Source of the DNA: Gentiana macrophylla
Lineage: Eukaryota; Streptophyta; Magnoliopsida; Gentianales; Gentianaceae
Assembly (NCBI GenBank): GCA_026214975.1
Contig: CM047806.1
Location: forward strand, 80,771,599-80,835,598
Length of the DNA stretch: 64,000 nt
Direction of reading: 5' to 3'
This document shows, in pieces, positions 1 through 11,855 of this stretch. The stretch's first letter is position 1. Each line of letters starts with the position of its first letter. The position numbers and the translations under genes were made by a program. The notes below the pieces were generated by a model, which saw only the letters and a list, made by a program, of their open reading frames with translations, had not been told where the DNA came from and made no database searches.

Positions 1-219
1 GGCTTTGGAAGGGAAAGACGGATTCATTAAACACTACATGACGGGAGATATAGATTCGACCTGAGGAAAGATCAAGGCACTTGTAGCCATGATGGGATAA
101 GATGTAGCCGAGGAAGATACATGTTTTGGACTTGAAATCAGTCTTGTGATTATTATAAAGACGTAGGTGAGGCCATCATATACAACCAAAGACACGTAGG
201 AAGGTGATATGCCTAACAC
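1..219 (-). pseudogene. Ty1/copia integrase C-terminal fragment
   Basis: Reading the minus strand across frames gives the piece typical of the end of a plant Ty1/copia integrase: a phenylalanine-leucine-arginine-valine-phenylalanine-glycine-cysteine stretch, then KTDFKSKTCIFLGYI, then GYKCLDLSSGRIYISRHVVF. This is the conserved region between the integrase core and reverse transcriptase. There is a stop near the start and a frame change in the middle, and the window edge cuts the fragment. No reverse transcriptase follows in the minus direction, so this is a scrap of a larger element outside the window. The copia assignment is firm; the lineage is not decided. Confidence 0.75.
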
Positions 220-467
220 GTAAAAGGGTTTGCGGATCCATAATCGGACCCGCCCGACGGCCTAAACAAAAACTATGTTTTGGGCCCCTAGAGTCCGCAT
301 TATCCTATGCGGGACAGAGGCCATGAGCTTATTGACAAGCCTTCAATCCGCCATCTCATCGGCATGACCAGAAGCAAATGGAGCCGATTAGTCCGCTCCT
401 CATGTTACGAAGCCCGCTCAACTAGGAGAACCAGCTACCATATGGCGTTCACTAGACGAAGACACAG
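220..467. other. Unassigned interval
   Basis: This stretch is more G+C-rich than its surroundings. It has no open frame of note and no motif I recognise. It lies between a copia integrase scrap and a polypurine-tract/LTR start, so it is probably retroelement 3' untranslated DNA. Confidence 0.3.
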
Positions 468-587
468 CTAGGGGGCCTAATGTTGGGTCTACCCTACATT
501 AGTCTGGCCAAACAGCTGTCTAGTCTACTTAGTGACACATCGCCTATATATACAAGGGCTCATTGTAACCTTAAAAGGATCGAGTAA
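468..587 (+). repeat. 5' part of an LTR with preceding polypurine tract
   Basis: A purine-rich run (GCTAGGGGGCCTAA, ending at 480) directly precedes TGTTGGGTCTACCC at 481, the arrangement expected at the junction of an interior and a 3' LTR on the plus strand. A TATA-like motif (CCTATATATACAAGG) sits about 60 bases into the LTR. The LTR is interrupted at 588 by element A. No partner LTR is seen in the window, so family and true length are unknown. Confidence 0.45.
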
Positions 588-2359
588 TGTTGGTCCCTTG
601 GAAACGCTAACACAAGTTTAGAGGAGGGGGGTGAATAAACTTGTCCTAGAAAACCTAACTGAAAACTGAATCTTGTACTGATTGAGTTTAGCTTTAAACT
701 TGTGTGGAGTTAAGTTAACCTAGCTGAGTACAAGTCAGTGCTGACCTATGCTGAATTGAGTTAACCGGTAATGGATTAAGTTAAGCCTTTAAATAAAACT
801 TGAGTTTATTAATTCGTTTAAATATAATGTAGTGTAACACATTGTCGTCTCGCTTATGTGTTGCTTTAGTGTAACTGGAGCAATATAAACTTAGATTCAA
901 TAAATAAATGCGTAAAGTAAGTAAGTAAATAAGACAAGAATTATAGAGGTTCCGTGGTGTAATCATGTCACCCTCTCTTCCCCTTGTGATGTAGAGGCCA
1001 AGTTCACTATGTTCTTGAGGTTTACAGTTACAAGACACAAAGAAATTCTAAACACTTGATTGTCCTTCACTAATCCCTAGCTTCACAATCTTCCAGCTTC
1101 AGTCTTCAACATGTAGAATTGCTGTTTGAACTAAGCTTGCTACGCTGGTCCTTTGAGGGTTGAATTGCCTCTTCACCAACACATCACAAACACAGTCTTC
1201 CTGACTGCACTCAACTATCCATCACACCTTATTGGTGTTTCACAGTTTAAACCTTTGATTAAATCAAAGTTGAGACTTGAATAACTATGATTCAATTTGT
1301 GATTCGAGCTTCTTCTTCTAGATGTATATGATATGTTCAGCTCTGTCTTTCTTCAAATGTTTGATATTGGCCTTTCTTTGAATTCTTATGAACACTTGAA
1401 GATTTCTTGATCTTGAAATAAAGTGCTTAGCAGGAATTCTTTAGATTTACTTTCCTCTTGGTATAATCTTTCTTGACTAGATTAATTCTTAGGATTCTCG
1501 CACTCTAATTGTGATAAGTAATCTATTTATAAGGTTTCACCAACGGTTAAAATATTTGAACTTTTGAAATTGAATTCTTCTATCCGGTTGTGGTCCTCGC
1601 TTATTCTCGATGAATGTCGTTGTCCTTTCCGACATTTCTGTGTGACCAATAAAATTGTTCACGATAACGGTCCGAACTGCTTTATTTTTTATTTTTTATG
1701 TTTTTACCTCAAAGATGAAAACTGGTCTTAGTCGTTGTTCAAATTTTAAGAGCTTTAACAGAGTTTCTACTCTTCTTAAAAACTCAAGTGCCTATTTTCC
1801 TCCTCGATTATAATTAACTTAATCGTAGTACACCATAACTCACAAATCACTAAGATATCATTGTCCTTATGATACTTAGGTCTTCTTTCAAGATCCATAA
1901 AGTCGGCCTGTGCCATCACAGCACTTTCTTGAATTCTAACTTTACAGTCTCAGCTTAAGTCTTCATAACTGAGTTGGAACCCACAGTTCTTCAGTCTTCC
2001 ATAACTGAGTCTGTACCATCAGCCTTTAGTTCTAGATAGGTCAACCGAGTCTGTGTCCTCAAATAACTTACCTTCTTTAGTTCTTCAAAGGGGTGTGCAC
2101 TTAGTCGGGCCAACCTTGATTAATCTTCGCCATGAACTCGCCAATACGCCGCTTTCGCTTTCTAATCCTAGAGCTATTACAAATCTTGTCCGATTTAACT
2201 TATACAAATATCGACTCTATTAAATCCTATATATTGATTTCTAGACATCTTTTGCTTTGGCGCTATATAATGTAGTTATGACACTTCATCAATTGGGTTA
2301 AATATAATAATTAAAATAATCGATGAATCATCATCAAAACATAAATTTTATTTCCAACA
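588..2359 (-). repeat. Element A outer LTR (left)
   Basis: This is the outermost 3' copy of the element A LTR, about 1.77 kb, starting TGTTGGTCCC and ending TTCCAACA on the plus strand. It aligns along its length with the right LTR. It differs visibly more from the right LTR than the truncated middle LTR does, which suggests it belonged to a separate, older or diverged copy. Confidence 0.8.
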
Positions 2360-3160
2360 ATTTCTTTTGATGATGTCAATACTCCTCCTTAAAAGCAATG
2401 CAAAAATATAAGGACAAAACAACGTAAAGAACACAAAGAATCGAAAAAACTAGAGATTTTATTGATAACTGAGTTACAAGGTATTAAAATACAAATGTAT
2501 GAAAAGAAATTATGTTCCAGCTTCTTTTCATGTTCCTTGATCAGCTTCACTTATCTTGTTGTCAAAGATTTCAGCAGCTTCTCTCATAGCAATATTGGTG
2601 TCCGTGCTTTCGATTACATGTATGTTTGCCCATATGTTCCCTGAATCTGTCATATTGTGCTTGCTGAAAAAATTGCTTTTGAATAAGCAAAAACAAAAAA
2701 AACTCTCACTAATCTCTCACTAGTGGCTGTTTTTAGTAAGTTCATAACAAACTCAGGTTCAGCCTTTTCAATTTGATCTGAGACCTTATCTAGAGTACCA
2801 TTTCATTCTCATTTACTCGCTTTGTTCCAATAGTGCAAAAGGATCTTTTGAATGTTCAAAATGTCTCTAAGGCTTGTTCCTTTGATACTCCTTCTTAAGG
2901 AGGTAGATCTTTGAAAACATTATACATTTGAGAGTCTAAGGTGAGTCTTTTGTCGCTGGTTCTCGAGAACTTTGCAACCGCCCCATCTCTTCATCGCTGA
3001 ACTCTCCTCTAGCTTTCTTCGCTTTAGTCGGCCACATCAATGCATCCAAGAAATTGAGGCATATCAATTGCATTGACTTTTAGCAGGTCCAAACTTTCCA
3101 CCTTATTGACATTATATTTGTTGATCAAGCTCCTGATGTAAAAGTTCAGGTGCTGCTGAT
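2360..3160 (-). repeat. Partial interior of a second element A copy
   Basis: This stretch parallels 4112 to about 4915: a polypurine-like start, the shared GATGATGTCAATAC segment, then the degenerate C-terminal part of the env-like frame. The parallel ends abruptly near 3160, where LTR sequence begins in mid-LTR. The join is therefore a deletion between the env-like region and the neighbouring LTR, not an ordinary element end. Confidence 0.7.
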
Positions 3161-4111
3161 ATATTTCTTGATCTTGCAATTAAATGCTTAGCAGGAATTC
3201 TATTAATTTGCTTTTCCTCCTCAATATGAACATCCTTGAATTGATTAAATCTTAGAATTCCGCTTCTTCTTGTAGTAGAAGAGATCTATTTATGGGGGTT
3301 CTCAAACAGCTAGATCATTTGAATTTGAATCGTTATAGCCGTTAGTAGTCCTCGCTTTTCTTTTGTGTGTCGGTGTCCTTCCTAACATTTCTCGTAAACC
3401 AATAAGATTGCTTATCTTACAACGGTCTGGTTTATCTTCGCCTTCTTACTTTAGTTAAAATAGATTCAAACATGACGTAGTCGGGCTTCAGCTTTTAAGA
3501 GCATTAACTGAGTTTTTACTCTTCTTCAAAATCTTAGTACTCTTTCCTTCATCTAATTATAATTGACTAAATCAGAGAACACCGTCCAATTGATCATCTA
3601 AGATATCATTGTCCTTAAGATTCTTAGGCATTGATATAAGATCCATAAAGTCAGTTCAAGTCATCACAATCTTGCCTGAAGTCTAACTTTACAGTCTTGA
3701 CTTTAGTCTTCATAAACTGAGTTTGAACCCTCAGTTCTTCAATCCTCAATAACTGAGTCTGATCCCTCAGTTCTTCTAATTCTTAGATAAGTCAATCGAG
3801 TCTGTGGTCCTCAAATAACTTACCTTCTTCGCTTCAGTAGTATGCTCTTATGTCGCTTTTCCAATATCTCTAGGATTTTAGTTTCCTTTTGTTAATTACC
3901 TAGTTTCTCGCCTTCTAAACTAGAACTATTACCGTGCTTGTCTGATTAACTTATACAAATATCAGACTCTATTAAATCCTATACATTGATTTCTAGACAT
4001 CTTTTTGCTTTGCACTATAACAGCTAGTTATGACACTTCATCACTGGGGTCTAAAAACGAGAACTAAATAAGTGATGAATCATCATCAAAACATAAATTT
4101 TAATTCCAACA
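3161..4111 (-). repeat. Element A middle LTR, truncated
   Basis: This 0.95 kb stretch matches the right LTR from its middle (around 10161) to its TTCCAACA end. In element orientation it is the 3' LTR of the main copy, with its start intact at 4111 and its far half missing. The break at 3161 joins directly to the second partial interior. Confidence 0.8.
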
Positions 4112-4126
4112 ATTTCCCCTTTTTTG
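4112..4126 (-). other. Polypurine tract of element A
   Basis: On the minus strand this reads CAAAAAAGGGGAAAT and abuts the TGTTGGAATT start of the LTR. This is the expected plus-strand DNA priming site of a copia element. The equivalent site by the outer LTR (2360-2370) is degenerate. Confidence 0.8.
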
Positions 4127-4268
4127 ATGATGTCAATACCCTCCTTAAAAGCAATGCAAAAAGATAAAGACAAAATAAACAAAAATAGAATGAACTGAGA
4201 AACAGATATTTTATTAGAGAGACTGAGTTACAGTACAGGGTATTAAAAATACAATACATGAAAAGAAA

Positions 4269-7200
4269 CTAAGTGTCAGCTCCTTTTCCTTCCATTTCAG
4301 ATAAACTGAGTTTATCAAAATCTTCAGCATACTTCTTCATGGCTTCATTTGTTGCCGATCTTTCAATTCCATGAATATTTGCATAAATGTTCCATGAGTT
4401 GGACATATTGTGTTTACTGAAAAATTTTCTCTTGAAGAGTACAACAAACACAAACACGATTTGTCTCAAATTTTCACTTGTGCCAGTATTCTGTAGTTCT
4501 AAGACAAATTCAGCTTCTTCTTATCAACTTTTGCTGATACTTTCTCCAAAGTGCCATTTCTCTCCCATTTGCTCACTTTGCCGCCGAATGCATGAAGATC
4601 TTTTGCATACTCAAAAAGGTTGATAAGGATTTTTCTCTGATTCTCATTCTTTCAAGGGCAAGTCTTTGAAAATATTGTAAAGACGAGAATCTAGACCAAG
4701 TCTTTTGTCATTTGGTTCATCAAATTTTACAATTAGCTCAATTTCATCATCTGCAAACTCTCATCTAGCTTTCTTCATTTCGACTAGTTATTCATCAATG
4801 TTCTCCAGAACTTTTGGCATATCTAACGCATTGACTTTTAACATATCTAAACTTTCCCCATTATTGACATCATTCTTCTCGATCAAACTCTTGATGTAGG
4901 AGTTGAGATGTTGCTGGTTTGATGCCAATATGGTCTGAGTTACAACTAAGTCCTTCATTCCATTCTCTATTAACACCATTCTGTCAACCAAGTTAATGAG
5001 AATGCTTTCCCATCTTTCTATAGTTTCAGCTTTCCGTGCATCATTCTCCATGGTTGTTTTGCATATTTCAATTAATGTATCATGACAATCGCTGTTGACT
5101 TTATCCAGTCTCTTTTCCATGTTATTCCTCTCAGTTTTGCTTTCTTCCATGGATTTTAACACCATTCCAAATAAACTGATGTCATCTTTCTGAATACGGA
5201 TCAGTTCATTGTGATAAAACTTGATAATGTCAACTTGTGTAGGAATGTCTTTTCTAGTTTCAGCTTTTTGCACTTCAGTTTTATCTGCTCCATCTTCAGT
5301 CACTTTTGTTTCATTGATAGGAGAAGGAACAACCTTCTTGAGTTCCTCTTTGTATTCCACAGATTTTCTCCTCTCCTCAGATTGTCTTCTTACTTCTTCC
5401 AGATTTGACTGATCGATTTCTCTGACTGGTGATAATTCAGCCTCAGCTTTTGCTATCTCACGTACAGTTTGGTCAGTTGGAGACTGATAGCCAGTTGGGG
5501 ACTGATCACCTCTTTTTTCTTCATTTCCAGATTCTGACTGAGTTTCAGAGTCCGAGTCTTCAGTACTTCCTTCAGAGTTATCTTTATCACCAGTAATAAT
5601 TTTATCATTTCTAGTTTCCATTTCCTGAGAAGGATCGAATACTCCTCCTTACGACTTCAGATTTCCCTGTTAATCATCATCATCATCATCATTGTCATCT
5701 TTCATAGAATCTTCTTCTGCTGCAATTTTATTCCAATGTCTATCTCTGATCAATGCATATGCCTTACTCAGAAATTCATCGTTGTTGATCGGGCCTCGCA
5801 TAAAATGAGTGATGTTAAAAGGATTAAACACCCATTTCTCTATAATCTCCATTTCTGCCAACTAACTCCTCAAATTTGATATAGAGCTCAGTTTCCAGCT
5901 TTGATAACCATGCAGTCTCTTGCAGTCAGCTACTATCTGTTCTCCGACGTTAAAAGATAATTCAGGTAGAGTTGTGATTGCTTCACCTTCTCTTGGAATC
6001 TCCAGCTTAGATTCCTCAGGAGCCTCAATTCTTTCAGCTTTTTAAGATCGCTTTTGCTGTATCCCTTTAGCAACAACCGACTAAGTCGGTTTCGCATTCA
6101 ATTATGGGAATTGAGTTGGTAGGCTCAGGCTTTAAAATTCTCTTCAAAGAACAACAAGTTCTACATTCTCAGTAACTTGTTCTTTTGCGGACTCAAGTTC
6201 CAGTTATGCAACTGGTTCTTCTGTAGGTCTTGGTTCATCAACTTGATCTTTTGCTGGTTCTACATCTTCTTCAGCAATAGATCCTTCTATCTTTTTATTT
6301 TCCTGAACAATTTCTGTTTCACTGCCAAGCTCATCCAGGGTGATGACTTGTACAGGTCTTGATTCAACTTCAGTGAGATCTTTTCCATCAGGTTGAGACG
6401 ATTCAATGTTCTTGAGTGATTCCTCATACTCAATCCTAGATGCTGATTTTTGAGGTGTGGATTTAGACTTGAGAGAGTAGCTTGAGCATGGCCATTGTCT
6501 CTAAGTCAATCAGCCTTTCTTCACTGTCAGTTTCTTCATCATCAAACTCATCTCTCAAGGTCTGTTCCCCATGAGTGTCAGCTTACCTCTGAATTTCAGT
6601 TACTGGCAGTGAAGGAATAATTTCTTCTCTAACTGAGGTTTCTTTCTCAGCGACAAATTTCTCAGTTTGGATTGTTTCGGTGGGGGTTTCTTCAGATCTC
6701 AATTTCTTTGCTGAGCTCTCAGCAACTGAAGTAGCGGATTTTGTTGGAGAAGGCTCCAAAACCTTCTTTGCAGTTTCAGTAACCTTTGTTTGAATTGAAG
6801 CATCCAGCTCCCACTTCCTTTCTAACAGTTTATCAACTTGTTCAAAAACTTCAGTACTGGTTGGGGGTTTCTTTGATCTTTTGCTTTTTTTCTTTGGTTC
6901 AATTTCAGAACCCTCTACTTTCCTTTTTCCAGATTTTTCCTTTGAGATGGCAATATTCCCTTCTACAATTGCAGTTTCCTTCTTCTTTGCAATTTTGAAG
7001 TGGTCAAGAATTATTTGAACTAAAATTGCCAGAGTCTTCTTATGATAAAATATGCCTTTCTTTACATCTGTCTTCTTCTTTGGTACATCAAAAGATTGTG
7101 CCATTAGTTGATCCAGAATGTGTTTTTCCCAGTTGAAATCATCTTTGAACCAAATGACATACAGTAGATCCAGTTTGGTGCCAGACAGATTGCTACAGTT

Positions 7201-7660
7201 CCCTGCATTTTCAATCACGCAATTTGCCAACATCTTGGTAAGAAAATTAAATTCAGGTTTGAGTAGGCTTGTGCTTCCAGTCTGCAATACTGGGGAATCT
7301 GAATTTATGGCTACAACTTTCCATAATTTTTCTTTCTGTTCATTGCTTAATTCGATAGCTGCTGAGCCTCCAGATTTGACTAAGCCAAATATATCTGCTA
7401 ATAGATCTTCAGTAACTTGAATTTCTTTTCCATTAACAGTGGCCGTGAGAGATGAACATCTTCTCCTTCAATAGATATCTTTCCGAATTCATAAAAATCT
7501 CCAATGATATCTAGACAAACGCTTTGCAGATAATGTTGAACACTTGCTCCAAACCCTTGATTTCTCAAATTTTTGTAGCGATTTCCTTGGCTAGGGTCTG
7601 ATCAGTGTATTTAGCAATAAATTGATCAAGTGATATGATCATTCCAGGTTCAACTCGGAC
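4269..7660 (-). pseudogene. Env-like protein of a Sirevirus-type element, broken
   Basis: The frame runs from about 7660 down to a stop at 4269, broken by frameshifts and stops. Its longest open pieces are 6583-7287 (234 residues), 4788-5621 (277), 5670-5861 (63) and 4269-4469 (66). The N-terminal part has hydrophobic helices and a YVIWFKDDFNW segment like the globular domain of plant env-like/retrotransposon ORFs. It is followed by a lysine-rich KKKSKRSKK patch, then very acidic, serine-rich and coiled-coil-like stretches (SEGSTEDSDSETQSESGNEE). I see no signal peptide or convincing membrane segment in what survives, so 'env-like' refers to position and resemblance only. The gene lies directly after gag remnants. 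Sirevirus family resemblance is an inference from context. Confidence 0.55.
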
Positions 7661-8030
7661 GAAGGACAATATTTCCAGAAAATTGAATTGGATCGAGATT
7701 CTTGAGAGTAAGAACTTCAAAGGATTATTAGAATAAAAACTGAGTGTAAAGAGTTAATGAGAAACATACGATGGTATTTATAAGTGGAAGAAAAAGTAGT
7801 TAATAAATCTGAGTGGGATTCAAAACGTCTTATCAAGAAACATTGAGATTGCAAAACGGATGAGTGGAAAAGATGGACGGTTGAGATTAAGGTAGGTCAC
7901 ATCTGTAGCATGTATCAGTAAATACGATAGGTGCAGTGTATCTCCAGCTGTCCATATCAAGAACTCGTAGTGAATTCAAAATGTCAGTTGTAAGTACAAC
8001 TTAATATTATGAATTGCTACCTCTATGTTT
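7661..8030 (-). other. Non-coding stretch between gag remnant and env-like frame
   Basis: No open frame of note is present. In a complete Sirevirus the protease, integrase, reverse transcriptase and RNase H would lie between the regions on either side. Here fewer than 400 bases separate them. Confidence 0.5.
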
Positions 8031-9120
8031 TCAGCTGTTGATCTTTTCCTGCAAAACAGAATGAGAGCTTTTTGGTACCCATACTTGTTTGGGTCCTTTT
8101 AGATTAGTTTTTGCATTTTTGTAAGTCTTATTAATTTTATACCTCTCTCGATTTTTCAGCTGAGTATGGTCAGTTTTCACTGAACTTTGCTGTTTTGATC
8201 TAACAGTCTTTTGTTCATTTGTTTCGTGAAACTGATATGATCTTTTAGAGATTATAGGTGCATTCAAGTCTTCATCAGTAGGAAATAGTCTTCATTTCCC
8301 CCTGAATCTATTATTTCATGAATGATTTTCATTCTTTTGTGAATATGACTTGAATGTTCTTTAACTGATCCTTGATCAGTTCTGCCTTTTTCAGTCCTCT
8401 GATACTTTCTATAAAATCTTTCAGTTTGTTGATTGCCTCTGATTGATTTTTACGTTTTGTCTGTTTTAGTTTGAGGCTGAGCTGAGTAATTATCAGTTCT
8501 AATAATATTGTCATTTTTCTGAGTTTTTGAATTTTGTGCAGCTACAAACTTGGGAGCAACTGTACTAGGTCTGATTTTAGAATTTTGTTGATTATCAAAC
8601 CCTAAACCAGTTTTGTCTCCAAATGGTTTTCCATGTTTGAACTGAACGTTAGGAGTTGGATGATGATTCTATAATGTTTATTACCTCTGTTAGTTCATCA
8701 CTTGAACAAATTTCCTTATTTCCATTATCGAAATTGATAAGATTGATCTCAAAGAAATAATCTTAGAACTTCAATTTTCAATAGATCTTTTTCCTTTTAC
8801 ATTCTCATAATTCTCATTGAAATCGTGATTTATATGATTGTTCATGGCGTGTAAGTGTTAAAAGTAGAAGTACTTGCCTCATGATGTTTGTCTGATAAGT
8901 TTTCAGTTTCATCTTCCTCATGTTCCAATATCGGCTTGCCTTTATCCAATTCGGCATTGTTGCTTGCTAGATTAGTTCCAAAAAGTATAATTTCTTCATC
9001 ACTTTCACCAGGATTGTTTCCTCCAAAGCTTATGGGTAGAATTTCAGCATTATCCACATTGCTTGTAATGAGTGAATCTTCAATGAATGTTTCAATCAGT
9101 CTTTCTTGTGTATCAGCCAC
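8031..9120 (-). pseudogene. Gag remnants of element A
   Basis: Three short open pieces (8842-9120, 8329-8514, 8031-8267) and the sequence between them show features of the gag C-terminal half of plant Sireviruses. Around 8560-8650, minus-strand reading gives a KPFGDKTGLGFDNQ stretch with the GLGF motif, followed by APKFV. Around 8090 comes KGPKQVWVPKS, which in related elements lies between the zinc knuckle and protease. I could not find an intact CCHC zinc knuckle. The most upstream piece (MADTQERLIETFIEDSLITS, acidic) lies 230 bases inside the primer binding site and may be the gag N-terminus. Several stops and frameshifts separate the pieces. Confidence 0.55.
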
Positions 9121-9350
9121 CAGAGCCTACAATTTATTTTTGTATTTATCAAAACTTAAGAATGAACAGTTTATCAAATTTCTAAAGTGTTGTTGTGTCT
9201 CCATGATGCAATTTTTCAAAAGCTTAAGTATGTGAGCAAATATCTTGATTTAAAGAATCACTAAGGTTGGTCAAAGACACAACTGGTACCCAGTTATTTC
9301 AAACTGAACATTCGAAGAAGTAACAACTTTGGATCACCTCCAAAAGGAAG

Positions 9351-9366
9351 AACTGCTCTGATACCA
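9351..9366 (-). other. Primer binding site of element A (initiator Met tRNA type)
   Basis: The minus strand reads TGGTATCAGAGCAGTT two bases inside the right LTR. The TGGTATCAGAGC core is the standard plant copia site complementary to the 3' end of initiator methionine tRNA. This fixes the transcription direction as minus and identifies the right LTR as the 5' LTR. Confidence 0.9.
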
Positions 9367-9368
9367 AT

Positions 9369-11115
9369 TGTTGTTCCCTTAAAAAGGCTAACACAAGTTT
9401 AGAGGGGGGAGGAGTGAATAAACTTGTCACCAAAAACCTAACATAAAACTAAATCTTAAACTAGATTAAGTTCAACTCAAACTTGTGTGGAGTTAAGCTA
9501 ACTTATCTAAGTATAAGTCAAAGCTGACTTATCCTTAACTGAGTTAACCGGCAGCAGGTAAAATTAAGCCTTTGTAAAATATGATTTATCAGTTAATAGA
9601 TGACTCAGTTTCTGATGTTTGTTGAGTATGTGAACTAGATGAATATAACTATGATGCAGTAAGTAAATGCGAAAAGTAAATAGACAAGTTTTATAAAGGT
9701 TCTAGGTTGTGTAATCCTGTCAGTCCTCTCTTCCCCTGTGATGCGGAGGTCAAATCCACTATGTTCTTGAGGTTTACAGTTACAAGACATAAAGTAAATT
9801 CTAGACACTTGATTGTCCGTCACTAGTCCCTAGTTTCACAATCTTCCAGCTTCAGTCTTCAACAGGTAGGATTGTTGTATGAACTAAGCTTGCTACGCTG
9901 GTCCTTAGATGGTTGAAATGGCCTCTTCACCAGCTCATCACAAACACAGTCTTCCTGACTGCAGCTCAACTGTCCTTCACACCTTCTTGGTGTTTCACAG
10001 TCTAGTACCTTTGATAAGATCAAAGTTGAGACTTGAATCAATAACTATGATTTTCAACTTGTGATTTGAGCTATCCCTTCTAGATAAATAAGTTATGCAT
10101 AGCTCTGTTTTTATTCAAATGATTGATCCTGATCTTCTTTGAATGCCTAAGATCACTTGAAGATATTTCTTGATCTTGCAATTAAATGTTTAGCAGGAAT
10201 TCTATTAATTTGCTTTTCCTCCTCAATATGAACTTCCTTGAATTGATTAAATCATAGAATTCCACCTCTCTTCTTGAAGTAGAATAGATCTATTTATAGG
10301 AGTTTCTCTAACGGTTAGATCATTTGAATTTGAATCCTTATAGCCGTTAGTGGTCTTGCTTTTCTTTTGTGTGTCAGTGTCCTTCCTGACATTTTTGTGT
10401 AACAAATAAGATTGCTTATCTTACAACGGTCTGATTTATCTTCAGTTTCTCCTTACTTTAGTTAAAAACGGATTCAAACATGACGTAGTCAGTTTCTAGT
10501 TTTTAAGTGCATTAACTGAGTTTTTACTCTTCTTCAAAATCTTAGTACTCTTTCCTTCTTCTAATTATAATTGACTAAATCAAAGTACACCATCCAATTG
10601 ATCATCTAAGATATCATTGTCCTTATGATTCTTAGGCATTGATATAAGATCCATAAAGTCAGTTCAGGTCATCACAATCTTGCCTGAAGTCTAACTTTAC
10701 AGTCTCGAGTTTAGTCTTCATAAACTGAGTTAGAACCCTCAGTTCTTCAATCTTCAATAACTGAGTCTGATCCCTCAGTTCTTCTAATTTTTTAGATAAA
10801 TTAACTGAGTCCGTGTCCATCAAATGAACTTACCTTCTTCGCCAGTAGTGTGCTCTTATGTCGCTTTTCCAAGATTTCTAGGATCTCGCTTCCTTTAGTT
10901 AATTACCTGCTTCTCGCCTAAACATAGAACTATTACAAAGGCTTGTCTAATTAACTTATACAAATATCGACTCTATTAAATCATATACATTGATTTCTAG
11001 ACATCTTTTTTGCTTTGCACTATAACAAATAGTTATGACACTTCATCAATGGGGTCTAAAATGATAACTAAATAAGTGATGAATCATCATCAAAACATAT
11101 ATTTTATTTCCAACA
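9369..11115 (-). repeat. Element A 5' LTR (right)
   Basis: About 1.75 kb, TGTTGTTCCC to TTTCCAACA on the plus strand. It is the best match to the middle truncated LTR and carries the primer binding site on its interior side. Confidence 0.85.
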
Positions 11116-11309
11116 AGGTCCTGACACTCACGACTCCTAGATAAGTCTGCTGATCAAGTGAGCTGACCTCTTTACAGTGCTTGTTTGATCAAACCTGTAT
11201 AAAGATCAATCTCTAGTAAACCTATACATTCAATCTAGACATCTTTTTGCCTTTGCTCTATAACAGCAAGTCTGACACTCATCATTAAAACTAAAATATG
11301 TCTAACAGG
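11116..11309. repeat. Fragment of a related copia LTR end
   Basis: This segment shares the terminal part of the element A LTR in diverged form (the stretch around TCTAGACATCTTTTTGC and a following 'CTATAACAGC'). It ends TCTAACA at 11309, immediately before gypsy pol sequence. It looks like the surviving end of another element of the same broad group. Element A abuts it directly. Confidence 0.55.
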
Positions 11310-11738
11310 ATAAAAGGGAAAGTTGAGTCCAAGGTATGCTGGACCGTTTGAGATTCTGGAATGATTTGGACCTTTGGCTTATAACCTCATGTTACCGGAA
11401 TCAATGTCGAGAGTCCATAATGTTTTCCACGTATCAATGTTGAAAAAGGTGTTTGACAGGGACTGATGTTGAAGCTACAGTTTTCCCAGGAGTTCTTTTT
11501 AGATAATCTTGCTTATGATGAGAAGTTTATCAAGATTCTAGATTGGAAGGAAAAGATGATCAAAAGACGGTTGATCCCTTTGGTTTTAGTGCAATAGAGC
11601 AATCATTCACCGAATGAAGCAACTTGGGAAGTTGAAGATGACATGATCAATGAATTTCTAGAGTTAGTGGATTTTCCAGGTATGTTCAAGTTTCAAGGGA
11701 AGAAATGTATTATTCCAATTTTCGGGAAAGGGCCGACG
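11310..11738 (+). pseudogene. Ty3/gypsy chromovirus pol C-terminus with chromodomain
   Basis: The plus-strand reading gives KGKLSPRYAGPFEI, then SRVHNVFHVSMLKK, then after a break a chromodomain-like end with SNHSPNEATWEVEDDM. This is the integrase C-terminal region and chromodomain of plant chromoviruses (Tekay/Del-like). The chromodomain in these elements is thought to guide insertion into heterochromatin. The fragment starts abruptly at 11310 and has at least two frame changes and a stop. It is followed by a long LTR (from about 11739), so the orientation is plus. Confidence 0.7.
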
Positions 11739-11759
11739 TGTCATTTTTGTGGATTTAAG

Positions 11760-11762
<3 letters not shown>

Positions 11763-11854
<92 letters not shown>
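11763..11854. repeat. Compound (AT)n(GT)n microsatellite
   Basis: About 24 AT units run straight into about 22 GT units. It lies near the start of the gypsy LTR. An apparent open frame through it (YIYIYI then CVCVCV) is an artefact of the repeat. Confidence 0.95.

Positions 11855-11855
<1 letters not shown>

Larger units (their letters stand above)
588..11115 (-). mobile_element. Element A: Sirevirus-like Ty1/copia derivative lacking pol
   Basis: The element lies on the minus strand. Its LTRs have TGTTGG...CCAACA ends, it has an initiator-methionine-type primer binding site next to the right LTR (9351-9366), and a polypurine tract next to the middle LTR (4112-4126). Gag remnants carry GLGF and GPKQVWVPKS signatures typical of Sireviruses and lie directly next to a long broken env-like frame. 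No protease, integrase, reverse transcriptase or RNase H is visible in the roughly 5 kb interior, so it would have depended on other elements. A third LTR and a second partial interior on the left make a tandem array. The flanking bases (AGTAA and AGGTC) do not match as a target duplication. Confidence 0.75.

Noticed and set aside
583..11120. Target site duplication for element A
   Set aside because: The 5-base flanks AGTAA and AGGTC do not match.
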